The notes beneath the pieces are model-generated. The model was not told the origin of the DNA, did no database searches, and saw only the letters and a list, made by a program, of their open reading frames with translations. The position numbers and the translations under genes are program-made. A stretch of 34,996 nt of DNA, taken from NCBI GenBank assembly GCA_944376695.1, contig CALWDM010000028.1, forward strand, positions 1 through 34,996, in the 5' to 3' direction. Each line of letters begins with the position of its first letter. Position 1 is the first letter of the stretch. The DNA is from an uncultured Mediterraneibacter sp. (lineage in GTDB: Bacteria > Bacillota > Clostridia > Lachnospirales > Lachnospiraceae). Below, one piece after another: positions 8,699 through 16,860 of this stretch.

Positions 8699-9904
8699 TT
8701 ATCTGTCATTTCCGCCCCAGACGATGGATTCATATCTCTCCGGGTCCGTGTCGCCTTCTGTGGAGAAGAGCAGGACTCTGGAGTTTTTATCCAGACCCAG
8801 GTGATCCCTGAGCGGTTCATACTCGTCCATTGTCATGATGCACGCAAGCGTTCCAAAGGGAGCGGCTCCGGATTCGCCGGAAGTGACCGGCTGGTCGCCT
8901 TTGACCGGGGCTGCCAGCATACGCATTCCCAACGCTGCCACCCAGTCAGGGGATGCGATAAATGTATCGGCGTGGTTTTTCAGGATATCCCAGGAGATCG
9001 TGTTGGGCTCTCCGCAGGCAAGCCCTGCCATGATGGTGACCATGTCGCCGTCCACGATGCGGATATTACCGTCTCCCGCGCAGGCTCCTTTGTACAGACA
9101 GGCCGCGGCCGCTGCCTCTACGACTACGACCTTCGGCGGGTTCGCGGGATACCGGTTTGCGAAATATCCCTGGACAGCGCCTGCAAGAGAACCGACGCCT
9201 GCCTGTATGAATACATGGGTCGGACGTTCGCATCCGTAATCGTGGAGCTGTTCGTCCGCTTCCATTGCCATAGTGCCGTACCCCTGCATGATCCAGGACG
9301 GGATCTCTTCGTAGCCGTCCCATGCGGTATCCTGCACCATGACGCCGTTCTCTGTCTTTTCTGCCATGGCGTTCGCCATGCGTACGCATTCATCGTAATT
9401 GTAATCCTCGATCGTTGCCTGAGCCCCTTCGGCAAGAATGTTGTTCAGCCTTGTCTGCGTGGTGCCCTTCGGCATGAGGACAACCGCCTTCTGTCCCAGC
9501 TTGTTTGCCGCCCAGGCGACCCCGCGCCCGTGGTTGCCGTCTGTCGCGGTGAAAAAGGTTGCCTGGCCGAATTCCTTTCTGAGCTCTTCAGAAGTGAGCA
9601 CATTATATGGAAGCTCCGACACGTCTTTCCCGGTCTGTTTTGCTATGTACCGCGCCATGGCAAAAGAACCGCCCAGCACTTTGAAGGCATTGAGCCCGAA
9701 ACGGTAGGACTCATCCTTGACGTAAACTTCCTTCAGGCCGAGACGGGATGCTATCCGGTCCAGTTTCGCCAGGGGAGTGACGCTGTACTGGGGAAAACTC
9801 TCGTGAAAGGCGCGCGCCTTCCTGACCTCGTCCAGCCCCATGAGGGGGAGATTGGAATCTTCGGTTTTCGGCATTTTGTTGACTGCCCATTTGATCGTAT
9901 CCAT
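8699..9904 (-). CDS. ygeX: 2,3-Diaminopropionate ammonia-lyase (YgeX/DpaL)
   Basis: A PLP enzyme converting 2,3-diaminopropionate to pyruvate and two ammonia. The 401-residue length fits the family. The PLP lysine is expected at K75 in RFGLNAFKVLGG; the TATDGNHGRGVAWAA loop and a glycine-rich QAGVGSLAGA segment are also present. An AAGGAGG site precedes the ATG. Its product feeds central metabolism and its 2-aminoacrylate intermediate is the expected substrate of RidA downstream. It is first of the catabolic genes after the regulator, with a 36-bp gap. Confidence 0.96.
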   Translation of the reverse strand: MDTIKWAVNKMPKTEDSNLPLMGLDEVRKARAFHESFPQYSVTPLAKLDRIASRLGLKEVYVKDESYRFGLNAFKVLGGSFAMARYIAKQTGKDVSELPYNVLTSEELRKEFGQATFFTATDGNHGRGVAWAANKLGQKAVVLMPKGTTQTRLNNILAEGAQATIEDYNYDECVRMANAMAEKTENGVMVQDTAWDGYEEIPSWIMQGYGTMAMEADEQLHDYGCERPTHVFIQAGVGSLAGAVQGYFANRYPANPPKVVVVEAAAAACLYKGACAGDGNIRIVDGDMVTIMAGLACGEPNTISWDILKNHADTFIASPDWVAALGMRMLAAPVKGDQPVTSGESGAAPFGTLACIMTMDEYEPLRDHLGLDKNSRVLLFSTEGDTDPERYESIVWGGNDR

Positions 9905-9940
9905 TGAGGAACCTCCTTAAAAATGATTGCTTTGTCATGT

Positions 9941-10588
9941 TCATCCTTTGTCCATGTAGCTGTACAATGTAAATTTTGATATTCCCAGCAGGGAGGATAC
10001 TTTGTCGCCGGATTTGGTGATGAGGAATGCCCCGGCGTTGTTCAGGTACTGCACCACAGCCGTTTTGTCATCCTTATTCATAAGCGCCACCGGCTTCCCT
10101 ACTTTCGCGATGGCCTGCTCGATGAGCAGATCCAAAAGCTCGGTCACATTATGGGTGATCGTCTGGGGCGCGTCTGTCGGGCCGTTTTCTGCGCTGCTCT
10201 CAGGCTCTGTCTGCACCAGGCTGTGGACCGCGTTTTCTGCGGCGAGCAGGGCGGTGATGTCGTAATTGATGGAAAAGATATAAGCCACCTTTCCATTGTC
10301 ATCCCGGATGTAGAGCGTGCTGGATTTTAAGATCCGCCCGTCCTCTGTCCTGGTGAGATAGGCGAGCCTGTCTTTGACCTTCGCGGGATCTGAGCGGAGC
10401 GTCTCCAGTACGATCCCTGACGGCCCGTCGCCGGCGTGACGGTTGGATACGTGCCCGTTCTCAATATATACGATGGATTTATCCAGGTTTTTCTTTGTCA
10501 GATCGTGGATGACCACTTCGCAGGAACTGCCGAACTGGGCTGTGAGCCCGTGCGCGAGCTGTTTTAAAAATCCGAGTTTCTGAACCAT
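9941..10588 (-). CDS. YheO-like PAS-domain transcriptional regulator
   Basis: A regulator with an N-terminal YheO-type PAS-like sensor (CEVVIHDL, DKSIVYIENG, GRILKSSTLYIRDDNGKVAYIFSINYDIT) and a C-terminal helix-turn-helix (KTAVVQYLNNAGAFLITKSGDKVSSLLGISKFTLYSYM), the usual order of the family. Two starts are possible. The ATG at 10588 has GGCAGGTG about 5 nt upstream; the ATG at 10609 adds seven residues but has no clear site. It is transcribed away from ssnA and is the obvious candidate to bind the dyad at 10691-10729. A purine or pathway-intermediate ligand is an inference from location. Confidence 0.88.
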   Translation of the reverse strand: MVQKLGFLKQLAHGLTAQFGSSCEVVIHDLTKKNLDKSIVYIENGHVSNRHAGDGPSGIVLETLRSDPAKVKDRLAYLTRTEDGRILKSSTLYIRDDNGKVAYIFSINYDITALLAAENAVHSLVQTEPESSAENGPTDAPQTITHNVTELLDLLIEQAIAKVGKPVALMNKDDKTAVVQYLNNAGAFLITKSGDKVSSLLGISKFTLYSYMDKG

Positions 10589-10656
10589 GTTTTCACCTGC
10601 CTTTTTCATTGTGTGAACCAGCGGGAAAATGTGTTTTGATGTGTGTTTCTAAACCC

Positions 10657-10684
10657 ATCATAGCATAAAAAAAATGAGAGTCAA
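10657..10684 (-). promoter_or_regulatory. Sigma-A promoter for the regulator-ygeXYW direction
   Basis: Reading the minus strand, TTGACT (10684-10679), a 16-nt spacer and TATGAT (10662-10657) give a near-consensus promoter about 60-70 nt upstream of the regulator start. Confidence 0.75.
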
Positions 10685-10690
10685 TAGTTT

Positions 10691-10729
10691 TTCTAAAAAA
10701 TTTTTAGGTAACCTAAAAAATAATTAGAA
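10691..10729. promoter_or_regulatory. 39-bp dyad operator centred at 10710 between divergent promoters
   Basis: The inner 19 bp (10701-10719, TTTTTAGGTAACCTAAAAA) is a perfect inverted repeat around one central base. The outer TTCTAA/TTAGAA pair shares the same centre; 16 of 19 positions per arm match. The -35 boxes of the two divergent promoters each end 26 bp from the centre. This places the dyad near -60/-61 of both predicted transcription starts, the classic class I activator position. The binding protein is probably the adjacent YheO-like regulator (inference). Confidence 0.75.
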
Positions 10730-10735
10730 TTTTTG

Positions 10736-10764
10736 TTGCAATTATATATATTTGATGGTATTCT
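10736..10764 (+). promoter_or_regulatory. Sigma-A promoter for ssnA and the plus-strand catabolic genes
   Basis: TTGCAA (10736-10741), a 17-nt AT-rich spacer and TATTCT (10759-10764). Predicted start near 10771, leaving a leader of about 90 nt before ssnA. The imperfect boxes fit a promoter that needs an activator. Confidence 0.6.
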
Positions 10765-10859
10765 ATAAGAGGAAAAGCATATTTATATGCGAAGTGCACA
10801 GAAATTTGGGAGAGCGTGCCTTTGAAGATGTGTGTAAAATAAATAAAAAAGGAGAAGAA

Positions 10860-12197
10860 ATGATGCTGGTTTTAGGTAATGGAAGAGTGGTTACAAGAGA
10901 CGCCTCATGTCCGTTCATCGAAGACGGCGCGGTCGCGGTCGAGGGCACGAAGATCCGCCGGGTCGGGAAGACGCAGGATATCAGAACGGCATTTCCTGAC
11001 GCGGAGTATATCGATGCAGAAGGCGGTCTGATCATGCCTGCTTTTATCAACGTACATGAGCATATCTACAGTTCGTTTGCAAGAGGGCTTTCCATAAAGG
11101 GATACGATCCCAAGGGATTCCTTGATATCCTGGACGGAATGTGGTGGACCATCGACCGGAATCTCACGCTTCACGATACATACTTAAGCGCCATGGCGAC
11201 TTATGTGGACTGTATCAAAAACGGGGTGACCACCGTCTTTGACCATCACGCAAGTTTCGGCTCGGTCGGCGGCTCCCTGTTTGAGATCGAAAAGGCGGCG
11301 AAGGAGACGGGAGTCAGATCCTGCCTCTGCTACGAGATTTCAGACCGGGACGGCAGGGACAAGGCGCGGGCGTCCGTGATGGAGAACGCGGAGTTCCTCC
11401 GGCACGTCCTCAAAGATGAGAGCGGGATGATAGCGGGCATGATGGGTATGCACGCGCAGTTTACGATCTCGGACGAGACCTTTGAACTGGCGGCCGCGAA
11501 CAAGCCCGATGAAGTGGGATACCACATCCATGTGGCAGAGGGGATCGAGGATCTCCACCACTGTCTGAAGCATTACGGGAAGCGGATCGCGGACCGTCTG
11601 ATGGATCACGGGATCCTGGGAGAGAAGACGCTGCTCGGGCACTGCATCTACATCAATCCCCACGAGATGGACCTGATCAAAGAGACAGACACCATGGTCG
11701 TACATAACCCGGAGTCCAATATGGGCAATGCGTGCGGCTGCCCGCCCACTATGGAGCTGGTGCACAGAGGGATCCTGACCGGGCTTGGGACAGACGGATA
11801 TACCCATGACATGATGGAGTCCTTTAAGGCGGCGAACGTACTGCACAAACACCATCTCTGCGATCCCAGCGCGGCATGGTCGGAGGTCCCGCAGATGCTC
11901 TTTGAGAATAATGCAAAGATCGCGGGCAGGTACTTTGAGCCGGAACTGGGCGTGCTGAAAGAGGGCGCGGCAGGAGACGTGATCATCGTGGCGTACGATC
12001 CGCTGACCCCGATAAATGAGAGCAATATCAACGGTCATCTCGTGTTCGGGGTGACTGGGCATGACGTAGTGACGACCGTCGCCAACGGCAGGGTCCTGAT
12101 GAAAGACCGGAGACTGACGCAGATCGATGAGGCAAAGGTCATGGCAGACTGCCGTCAGGCAGCGGCGGAGCTGGCGTCCAGGATCAACAGCAGATAA
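10860..12197 (+). CDS. ssnA: SsnA-type amidohydrolase (putative aminohydrolase of purine catabolism)
   Basis: Metal-dependent amidohydrolase of the cytosine/guanine deaminase-like superfamily, about 445 residues, close in length to E. coli SsnA (442). Metal-ligand motifs are NVHEHIYS (HxH), HIHVAEG, GHCIYIN and GTDGYTHDMME, in the expected order. The start is placed at 10860 (or the adjacent ATG at 10863) because GGAG lies 5-8 nt upstream. A longer frame beginning at 10752 would start upstream of the predicted transcription start and adds a tail with no family match. It likely deaminates or opens a ring intermediate; the substrate is inferred from the cluster. Confidence 0.93.
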   Translation: MMLVLGNGRVVTRDASCPFIEDGAVAVEGTKIRRVGKTQDIRTAFPDAEYIDAEGGLIMPAFINVHEHIYSSFARGLSIKGYDPKGFLDILDGMWWTIDRNLTLHDTYLSAMATYVDCIKNGVTTVFDHHASFGSVGGSLFEIEKAAKETGVRSCLCYEISDRDGRDKARASVMENAEFLRHVLKDESGMIAGMMGMHAQFTISDETFELAAANKPDEVGYHIHVAEGIEDLHHCLKHYGKRIADRLMDHGILGEKTLLGHCIYINPHEMDLIKETDTMVVHNPESNMGNACGCPPTMELVHRGILTGLGTDGYTHDMMESFKAANVLHKHHLCDPSAAWSEVPQMLFENNAKIAGRYFEPELGVLKEGAAGDVIIVAYDPLTPINESNINGHLVFGVTGHDVVTTVANGRVLMKDRRLTQIDEAKVMADCRQAAAELASRINSR

Positions 12198-12281
12198 GGC
12201 CGGGAAGAAAGGTCAAGGCCAGGAAGAAGGGCCAGGGGTCAAGGTCTGGATCAAAGACACAAATAATAATGAAAGGAAGGG

Positions 12282-12302
12282 CCCGGCATTGTATCTGCCG
12301 GG
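12282..12302. repeat. Short hairpin upstream of the permease gene
   Basis: A 7-bp GC-rich stem (CCCGGCA with TGCCGGG) and 7-nt loop end about 21 nt before the permease ATG, within the ssnA-permease gap. It may affect translation or mRNA processing; no T tract follows. Confidence 0.5.
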
Positions 12303-12323
12303 GGCAATATTGGGTGAATAAAA

Positions 12324-13757
12324 ATGAGTGATACAAAACTGAAACGTGATAATTCACAGTTATTTAAATGGGACGGGAAACCGTCGATGGGACAGGTGCT
12401 CCCCCTGGCGGCGCAGCATGTGCTGGCCGCGGTCGTGGGATGCGTGACGCCGGCGATCCTGGTCGCCAACGCGGCGAACAATGCGGGAGGCAATGTGGAT
12501 ATGGGGCTGCTGATCCAGGTGTCCCTTGTGTTTGCGGCGCTCTCCACACTTTTACAGCTGTATGCGCAGAAGATCAAACTGGGAAGCGGCCTGCCGGTCA
12601 TCATCGGCGTCAGCTTTGCATATGTGCCGACCATGACAGCCATCGCCGCCCAGGCGAAAGACGTCAATACCATATTCGGCGCTATGATCATCGGCGGCGT
12701 TGTGGCGGTCCTTGTGGGGCTGTTTATCCGTCAGATCAGGAAGGTATTCCCGCCCCTTGTAATCGGGACTGTGATCCTGGCCATCGGGCTTTCGCTTTAC
12801 AGCACCGCAGTCAACTACATGGCAGGAAACTCTTCCAATACATACGAACTGATCGTGGAGCAGCAGGGGAAAACAGCGGCTCTCGTATACGGCTCCTGGC
12901 AGAACTGGCTGGTGGCGTTCATCACGCTGGGTATTGTAGTCCTTCTGAACCATTACGGCAAAGGGCTCTTTAAGCTGGCGTCGATCCTGATCGGTCTCCT
13001 CTGCGGGTATGTGGTGGCGCTCTGCTTCGGGATGGTAGACTTCTCCGCCCTCTCCTCCGCGGGATGGTTTCAGGTGCCGATGCCGCTGGCATTCGGGCTG
13101 AAATTCGACATCTCGGCGATTCTGCCTCTGGCGATCCTGTTCCTTGTCAACTCGATCCAGGCCATGGGCGATTTCTCCGCCACGACCACAGGCGGCATGG
13201 ACCGTCTCCCCACGGACGATGAGCTGAACGGCGGTATCATCGGGTACGGAGTCAGCAATATGGCGGGCGCGCTGTTCGGATGCCCGCCGACGGCGACATA
13301 CAGCCAGAATGTTGGTATCGTAGGCTCTACAAGAGTTGTGGCAAGAAGAGTCTTTGCCGTGGCGGCGGCGATCCTTCTCGTAGCCGGGCTGATCCCGAAG
13401 TTTTCCGCCCTGCTGCGGACGATCCCGCAGTGCGTGCTCGGCGGCGCGGTTGCCTCCGTATTCGCGTCCATCGCCATGACCGGCATCAAGCTGCTCGTCA
13501 CAGAGAAGCTGACTTACCGCAATACGACAGTGGCAGGGCTTTCCATTGCCATCGGCATGGGCGTATCCTTAAGCGACGGATGCTTAAACCAGATGACACA
13601 GAGCATCCACAGCGCTCTGAACATGAGCATGAGTCTGGAGAGCTTCCAGTCGATTATCAACAACACCTTTGCCTCCTCTCCGGTAGTGCTGGCCACCATC
13701 TTCGCTGTGCTCCTGAACCTGATCCTGCCAAAGGACAAACCGGACGCAGCGGCATAA
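12324..13757 (+). CDS. NCS2-family nucleobase (purine/uric acid-type) permease
   Basis: Inner-membrane nucleobase:cation symporter-2 of 477 residues with 12-14 hydrophobic segments. The family signature is seen as TYSQNVGIVGSTR (QN retained) and a QAMGDFSATT helix. Two acidic residues important in E. coli XanQ appear replaced (Glu272 position by Gln in IQAMGD, Asp304 position by Tyr in IIGYGVSN) while the Asp276 position is kept; this is my manual alignment. Placement between ssnA and ygfK makes it the likely uptake system for the purine degraded here. The ribosome-binding site is weak (GGGTG). Confidence 0.9.
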   Translation: MSDTKLKRDNSQLFKWDGKPSMGQVLPLAAQHVLAAVVGCVTPAILVANAANNAGGNVDMGLLIQVSLVFAALSTLLQLYAQKIKLGSGLPVIIGVSFAYVPTMTAIAAQAKDVNTIFGAMIIGGVVAVLVGLFIRQIRKVFPPLVIGTVILAIGLSLYSTAVNYMAGNSSNTYELIVEQQGKTAALVYGSWQNWLVAFITLGIVVLLNHYGKGLFKLASILIGLLCGYVVALCFGMVDFSALSSAGWFQVPMPLAFGLKFDISAILPLAILFLVNSIQAMGDFSATTTGGMDRLPTDDELNGGIIGYGVSNMAGALFGCPPTATYSQNVGIVGSTRVVARRVFAVAAAILLVAGLIPKFSALLRTIPQCVLGGAVASVFASIAMTGIKLLVTEKLTYRNTTVAGLSIAIGMGVSLSDGCLNQMTQSIHSALNMSMSLESFQSIINNTFASSPVVLATIFAVLLNLILPKDKPDAAA

Positions 13758-13785
13758 CCTGATTTTCTGATACAGGAGGAACGAT

Positions 13786-16782
13786 ATGAGTGATATGATG
13801 AGACCAATGTCATTTGCCCGGCTCCTTGACTGGACACTGACAGAACATAAAAAATACGGGACTGTCTTCGGAGCCCGCCACGCGTACCGCGCAGATGAGA
13901 AATACGCAAGGTCGATCTTCGGGCGGAGGCTGGAGACGCCCATCGGTCCCGCGGCGGGACCCCACACCCAGCTTGCCCAGAATCTCGTGGCGGCATATTA
14001 CACGGGCAGCCGTTTCTTTGAGCTGAAGACCGTACAGGTCATGGACGGGGCGGAGCTGTCCGCCTGCGTGAACAAGCCGTGCATCAAGGCGGACGACGAG
14101 TGCTATAACTGCGAGTGGTCCACCGAGCTGTATGTGCCTCAGGCAATGGAAGAGTACATCAAGGCATGGTTCCTTTGCAAGATCGCGGCAAAGGAATTCG
14201 GACTCGGGAGTATGGACGGATTCCAGTTTAACATCAGCGTGGGCTACGATCTGGCAGGCATCCAGTCCGAAAAGATCGACAACTTCTTAAATACGATGAA
14301 GCACGCTCAGGATTCGGAGATATTTAAATCCTGCCGGGCATATCTTCTGGAGCATGCGGATCTGTTTGAGCGTGTGACAAAAGAGGATATCGAAAGTATT
14401 TCCGGCGGCATCTGCAATTCCGTGACCATCTCCACGCTCCACGGATGTCCGCCCCAGGAGATCGAGCGGATCGCCATGTACCTGATCACGGAGAAAGGAT
14501 TCCACACGTTTATCAAGTGCAATCCGACCCTTCTGGGATATGAGTTCGCGAGAAAGACCATGAACGAAATGGGATACGACTATGTGGCGTTCGGAGATTT
14601 CCACTTTAAGGACGACCTGCAGTGGGAGGACGCTGTCCCCATGCTGGACCGGCTGAGGAAAGTCTGTCAGGAGAGGGAGCTGGAGTTCGGCGTAAAGATC
14701 ACGAACACCTTCCCCGTAGATGTGAAGCAGAACGAGCTCCCAAGCCAGGAAATGTATATGTCAGGGAAGTCCCTGTATCCGCTTTCCATCTCTCTTGCGG
14801 CAAAGCTGGCCAAGGAATTTGACGGAAAACTGCGGATCTCCTACTCAGGCGGCGCGGATTACCACAATATCAAAGGAATCGTGGACGCCGGGATCTGGCC
14901 GGTCACCGTGGCTACCACACTGCTCAAACCCGGCGGATATGACCGGACCGCACAGATGGCGGCGCTCCTGGAGAAAGAGAACGATGTGTTTACAGGGGTC
15001 AGCGCGGAAAAGACGGCGCAGCTGGCGGCGGACGCGAAGGTAAGCCCCTATCATGTAAAGGCGGTGAAGCCGCTGCCGTCGAGAAAGATGAAGAAACAGG
15101 TGCCGCTCCTGGACTGCTTTACCGCTCCGTGCAAAGAGGGATGCCCTATCCACCAGGATATCCCGGCGTACCTTCAGCTTGTAAAGGCAGGAAAATACGA
15201 AGAGGCGCTGACAGTGATCACGGAGAAGAACCCGCTCCCGTTCATCACGGGAACCATCTGCGCCCATCCGTGTATGGGAAAATGTACCCGCAATTTCTAT
15301 GAGGATTCTGTACATATCCGTGAGATGAAAAAAATCGCGGCTGAGAACGGCTATGACGCTCTGATCGGAAAAATCACAGCTCCGGCTGTGACAAGACCCG
15401 GAAAGGCAGCGGTAGTCGGAGGAGGGCCAGCAGGAATGGCGGCTGCTTATTTCCTGAGAAGAGCGGGAATGGAAGTGACGCTGTTTGAGAAGAGCGGCGC
15501 CCTGGGCGGCGTGGCGCGTCATGTGATCCCGGGCTTCCGTATCCCGGAGAGCGCCATTGACAAGGACGCGGCGCTCCTTGAGAAGCTGGGCGTGAACATT
15601 TATCTGAATTCAGAGATCACAGAGATTAAGATGCTGAAAAATGCAGGGTACACGGCAGTGATTCTTGCAGTGGGTGCTTCTGAGCCGGGCAGGCTGAAGC
15701 TGGAAAAAGGCGATCCGGTCAATGCGCTTGAGTTCCTGGCCGACTTTAAGGCAAAAGACGGGAACCTGGATATCGGGAAAAATGTGGTAGTCATCGGCGG
15801 AGGGAACACTGCCATGGATACCGCAAGGGCAGCGAAACGCACGAAAGGCGTGGAGCATGTGTACCTTGTATACAGAAGGACCAAAAGGTACATGCCGGCG
15901 GACGAGGAAGAACTGGAGATGGCGGTGGAAGACGGCGTAGAGTTCATGGAACTGCTTGCCCCGGTGAAAGCAGAAAACGGCAGGCTCCTCTGCAAAGTGA
16001 TGAAGCTGGGCGATTATGACGCGTCCGGCCGGAGAGGCGTCGTTGAGACAGAAGAAGAAAAAGAGATCCCGGCGGACACGGTCATCGCTGCAGTGGGAGA
16101 GAAAGTTCCCACAGAGTTCTATGAGGCGAACGGCATCCATGTAAATGATAGAGGCCGCGCCCTTGTGAATGAAGAGACGTGCGAGACGAATCTTGAAGGC
16201 GTCTATGCAGTGGGCGACGGGCTCGGCGGCCCGGCCACTGTCGTGGAAGGGATCCGGGACGGGTGCAAAGCGGCGGAGGCAGTCATCGGAGAAAGCCTGG
16301 CAGAGGAGATTGTTTCACAGACAGACGAAGAAACCGTGTATAATAGAAGAGGAAACCTTGCCGACGCTGTCGAGGACAGAGAGGAGAGCGGACGGTGCCT
16401 CGGCTGTGAGGGTATCTGCGAGAACTGCGTGGAAGTATGCCCCAACCGGGCGAACATCTCCATCCGTGTCCCGGGCATGGAGGAGCACCAGATCATCCAC
16501 GTGGACTACATGTGCAATGAGTGTGGAAACTGTAAGAGCTTCTGTCCGTACGACAGCGCTCCGTACCTGGATAAATTTACCCTGTTCGCTGATGAAAGGG
16601 ACATGGAAGACAGCAAAAACCAGGGCTTCACGGTGCTTGACCGGGAAGCGGTGAAGTGTAAGGTAAGGTTCTTCGGAGATACTTATATGTGGACAAAAGG
16701 GGAAGAGACGAGGATCCCGGAAGGGCTGCAGAGACTGATGGAGGCAGTGTGCAGGGATTACGGATATCTCCTGAGAGACTAG
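13786..16782 (+). CDS. ygfK: YgfK, iron-sulfur flavoprotein oxidoreductase (DHOD-like + GltD-like + ferredoxin)
   Basis: 998-residue multidomain reductase, cytoplasmic. Residues 1 to about 420 form a dihydroorotate dehydrogenase-like barrel. An N-terminal GltD-type cysteine module follows (CKEGCPIH near 449; CAHPCMGKC near 500), then a FAD Rossmann motif (VGGGPAGMAAAY near 545) and a second NAD(P)H motif (VVIGGGNTAMD near 666). The C-terminus has two cysteine clusters (CLGCEGICENCVEVC near 873; CNECGNCKSFC near 912) for FeS centres. E. coli YgfK is annotated as a putative selenate reductase subunit, but cluster membership suggests reduction of a purine-derived intermediate (inference). An AGGAGG site precedes the ATG. 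Confidence 0.94.
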   Translation: MSDMMRPMSFARLLDWTLTEHKKYGTVFGARHAYRADEKYARSIFGRRLETPIGPAAGPHTQLAQNLVAAYYTGSRFFELKTVQVMDGAELSACVNKPCIKADDECYNCEWSTELYVPQAMEEYIKAWFLCKIAAKEFGLGSMDGFQFNISVGYDLAGIQSEKIDNFLNTMKHAQDSEIFKSCRAYLLEHADLFERVTKEDIESISGGICNSVTISTLHGCPPQEIERIAMYLITEKGFHTFIKCNPTLLGYEFARKTMNEMGYDYVAFGDFHFKDDLQWEDAVPMLDRLRKVCQERELEFGVKITNTFPVDVKQNELPSQEMYMSGKSLYPLSISLAAKLAKEFDGKLRISYSGGADYHNIKGIVDAGIWPVTVATTLLKPGGYDRTAQMAALLEKENDVFTGVSAEKTAQLAADAKVSPYHVKAVKPLPSRKMKKQVPLLDCFTAPCKEGCPIHQDIPAYLQLVKAGKYEEALTVITEKNPLPFITGTICAHPCMGKCTRNFYEDSVHIREMKKIAAENGYDALIGKITAPAVTRPGKAAVVGGGPAGMAAAYFLRRAGMEVTLFEKSGALGGVARHVIPGFRIPESAIDKDAALLEKLGVNIYLNSEITEIKMLKNAGYTAVILAVGASEPGRLKLEKGDPVNALEFLADFKAKDGNLDIGKNVVVIGGGNTAMDTARAAKRTKGVEHVYLVYRRTKRYMPADEEELEMAVEDGVEFMELLAPVKAENGRLLCKVMKLGDYDASGRRGVVETEEEKEIPADTVIAAVGEKVPTEFYEANGIHVNDRGRALVNEETCETNLEGVYAVGDGLGGPATVVEGIRDGCKAAEAVIGESLAEEIVSQTDEETVYNRRGNLADAVEDREESGRCLGCEGICENCVEVCPNRANISIRVPGMEEHQIIHVDYMCNECGNCKSFCPYDSAPYLDKFTLFADERDMEDSKNQGFTVLDREAVKCKVRFFGDTYMWTKGEETRIPEGLQRLMEAVCRDYGYLLRD

Positions 16783-16860
16783 AAACAAATGCCGGTCTGG
16801 CGGCGCCATCTTTCCCGGGGCGCAGCCGGGCCGGGAACTTACAGAAAGAAGGGGTCAGTG

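Noticed and set aside
10752-10859. N-terminal extension of SsnA from an upstream ATG
   Set aside because: It would start upstream of the predicted -10 box, has no ribosome-binding site and no family match; the ATG at 10860/10863 has both.
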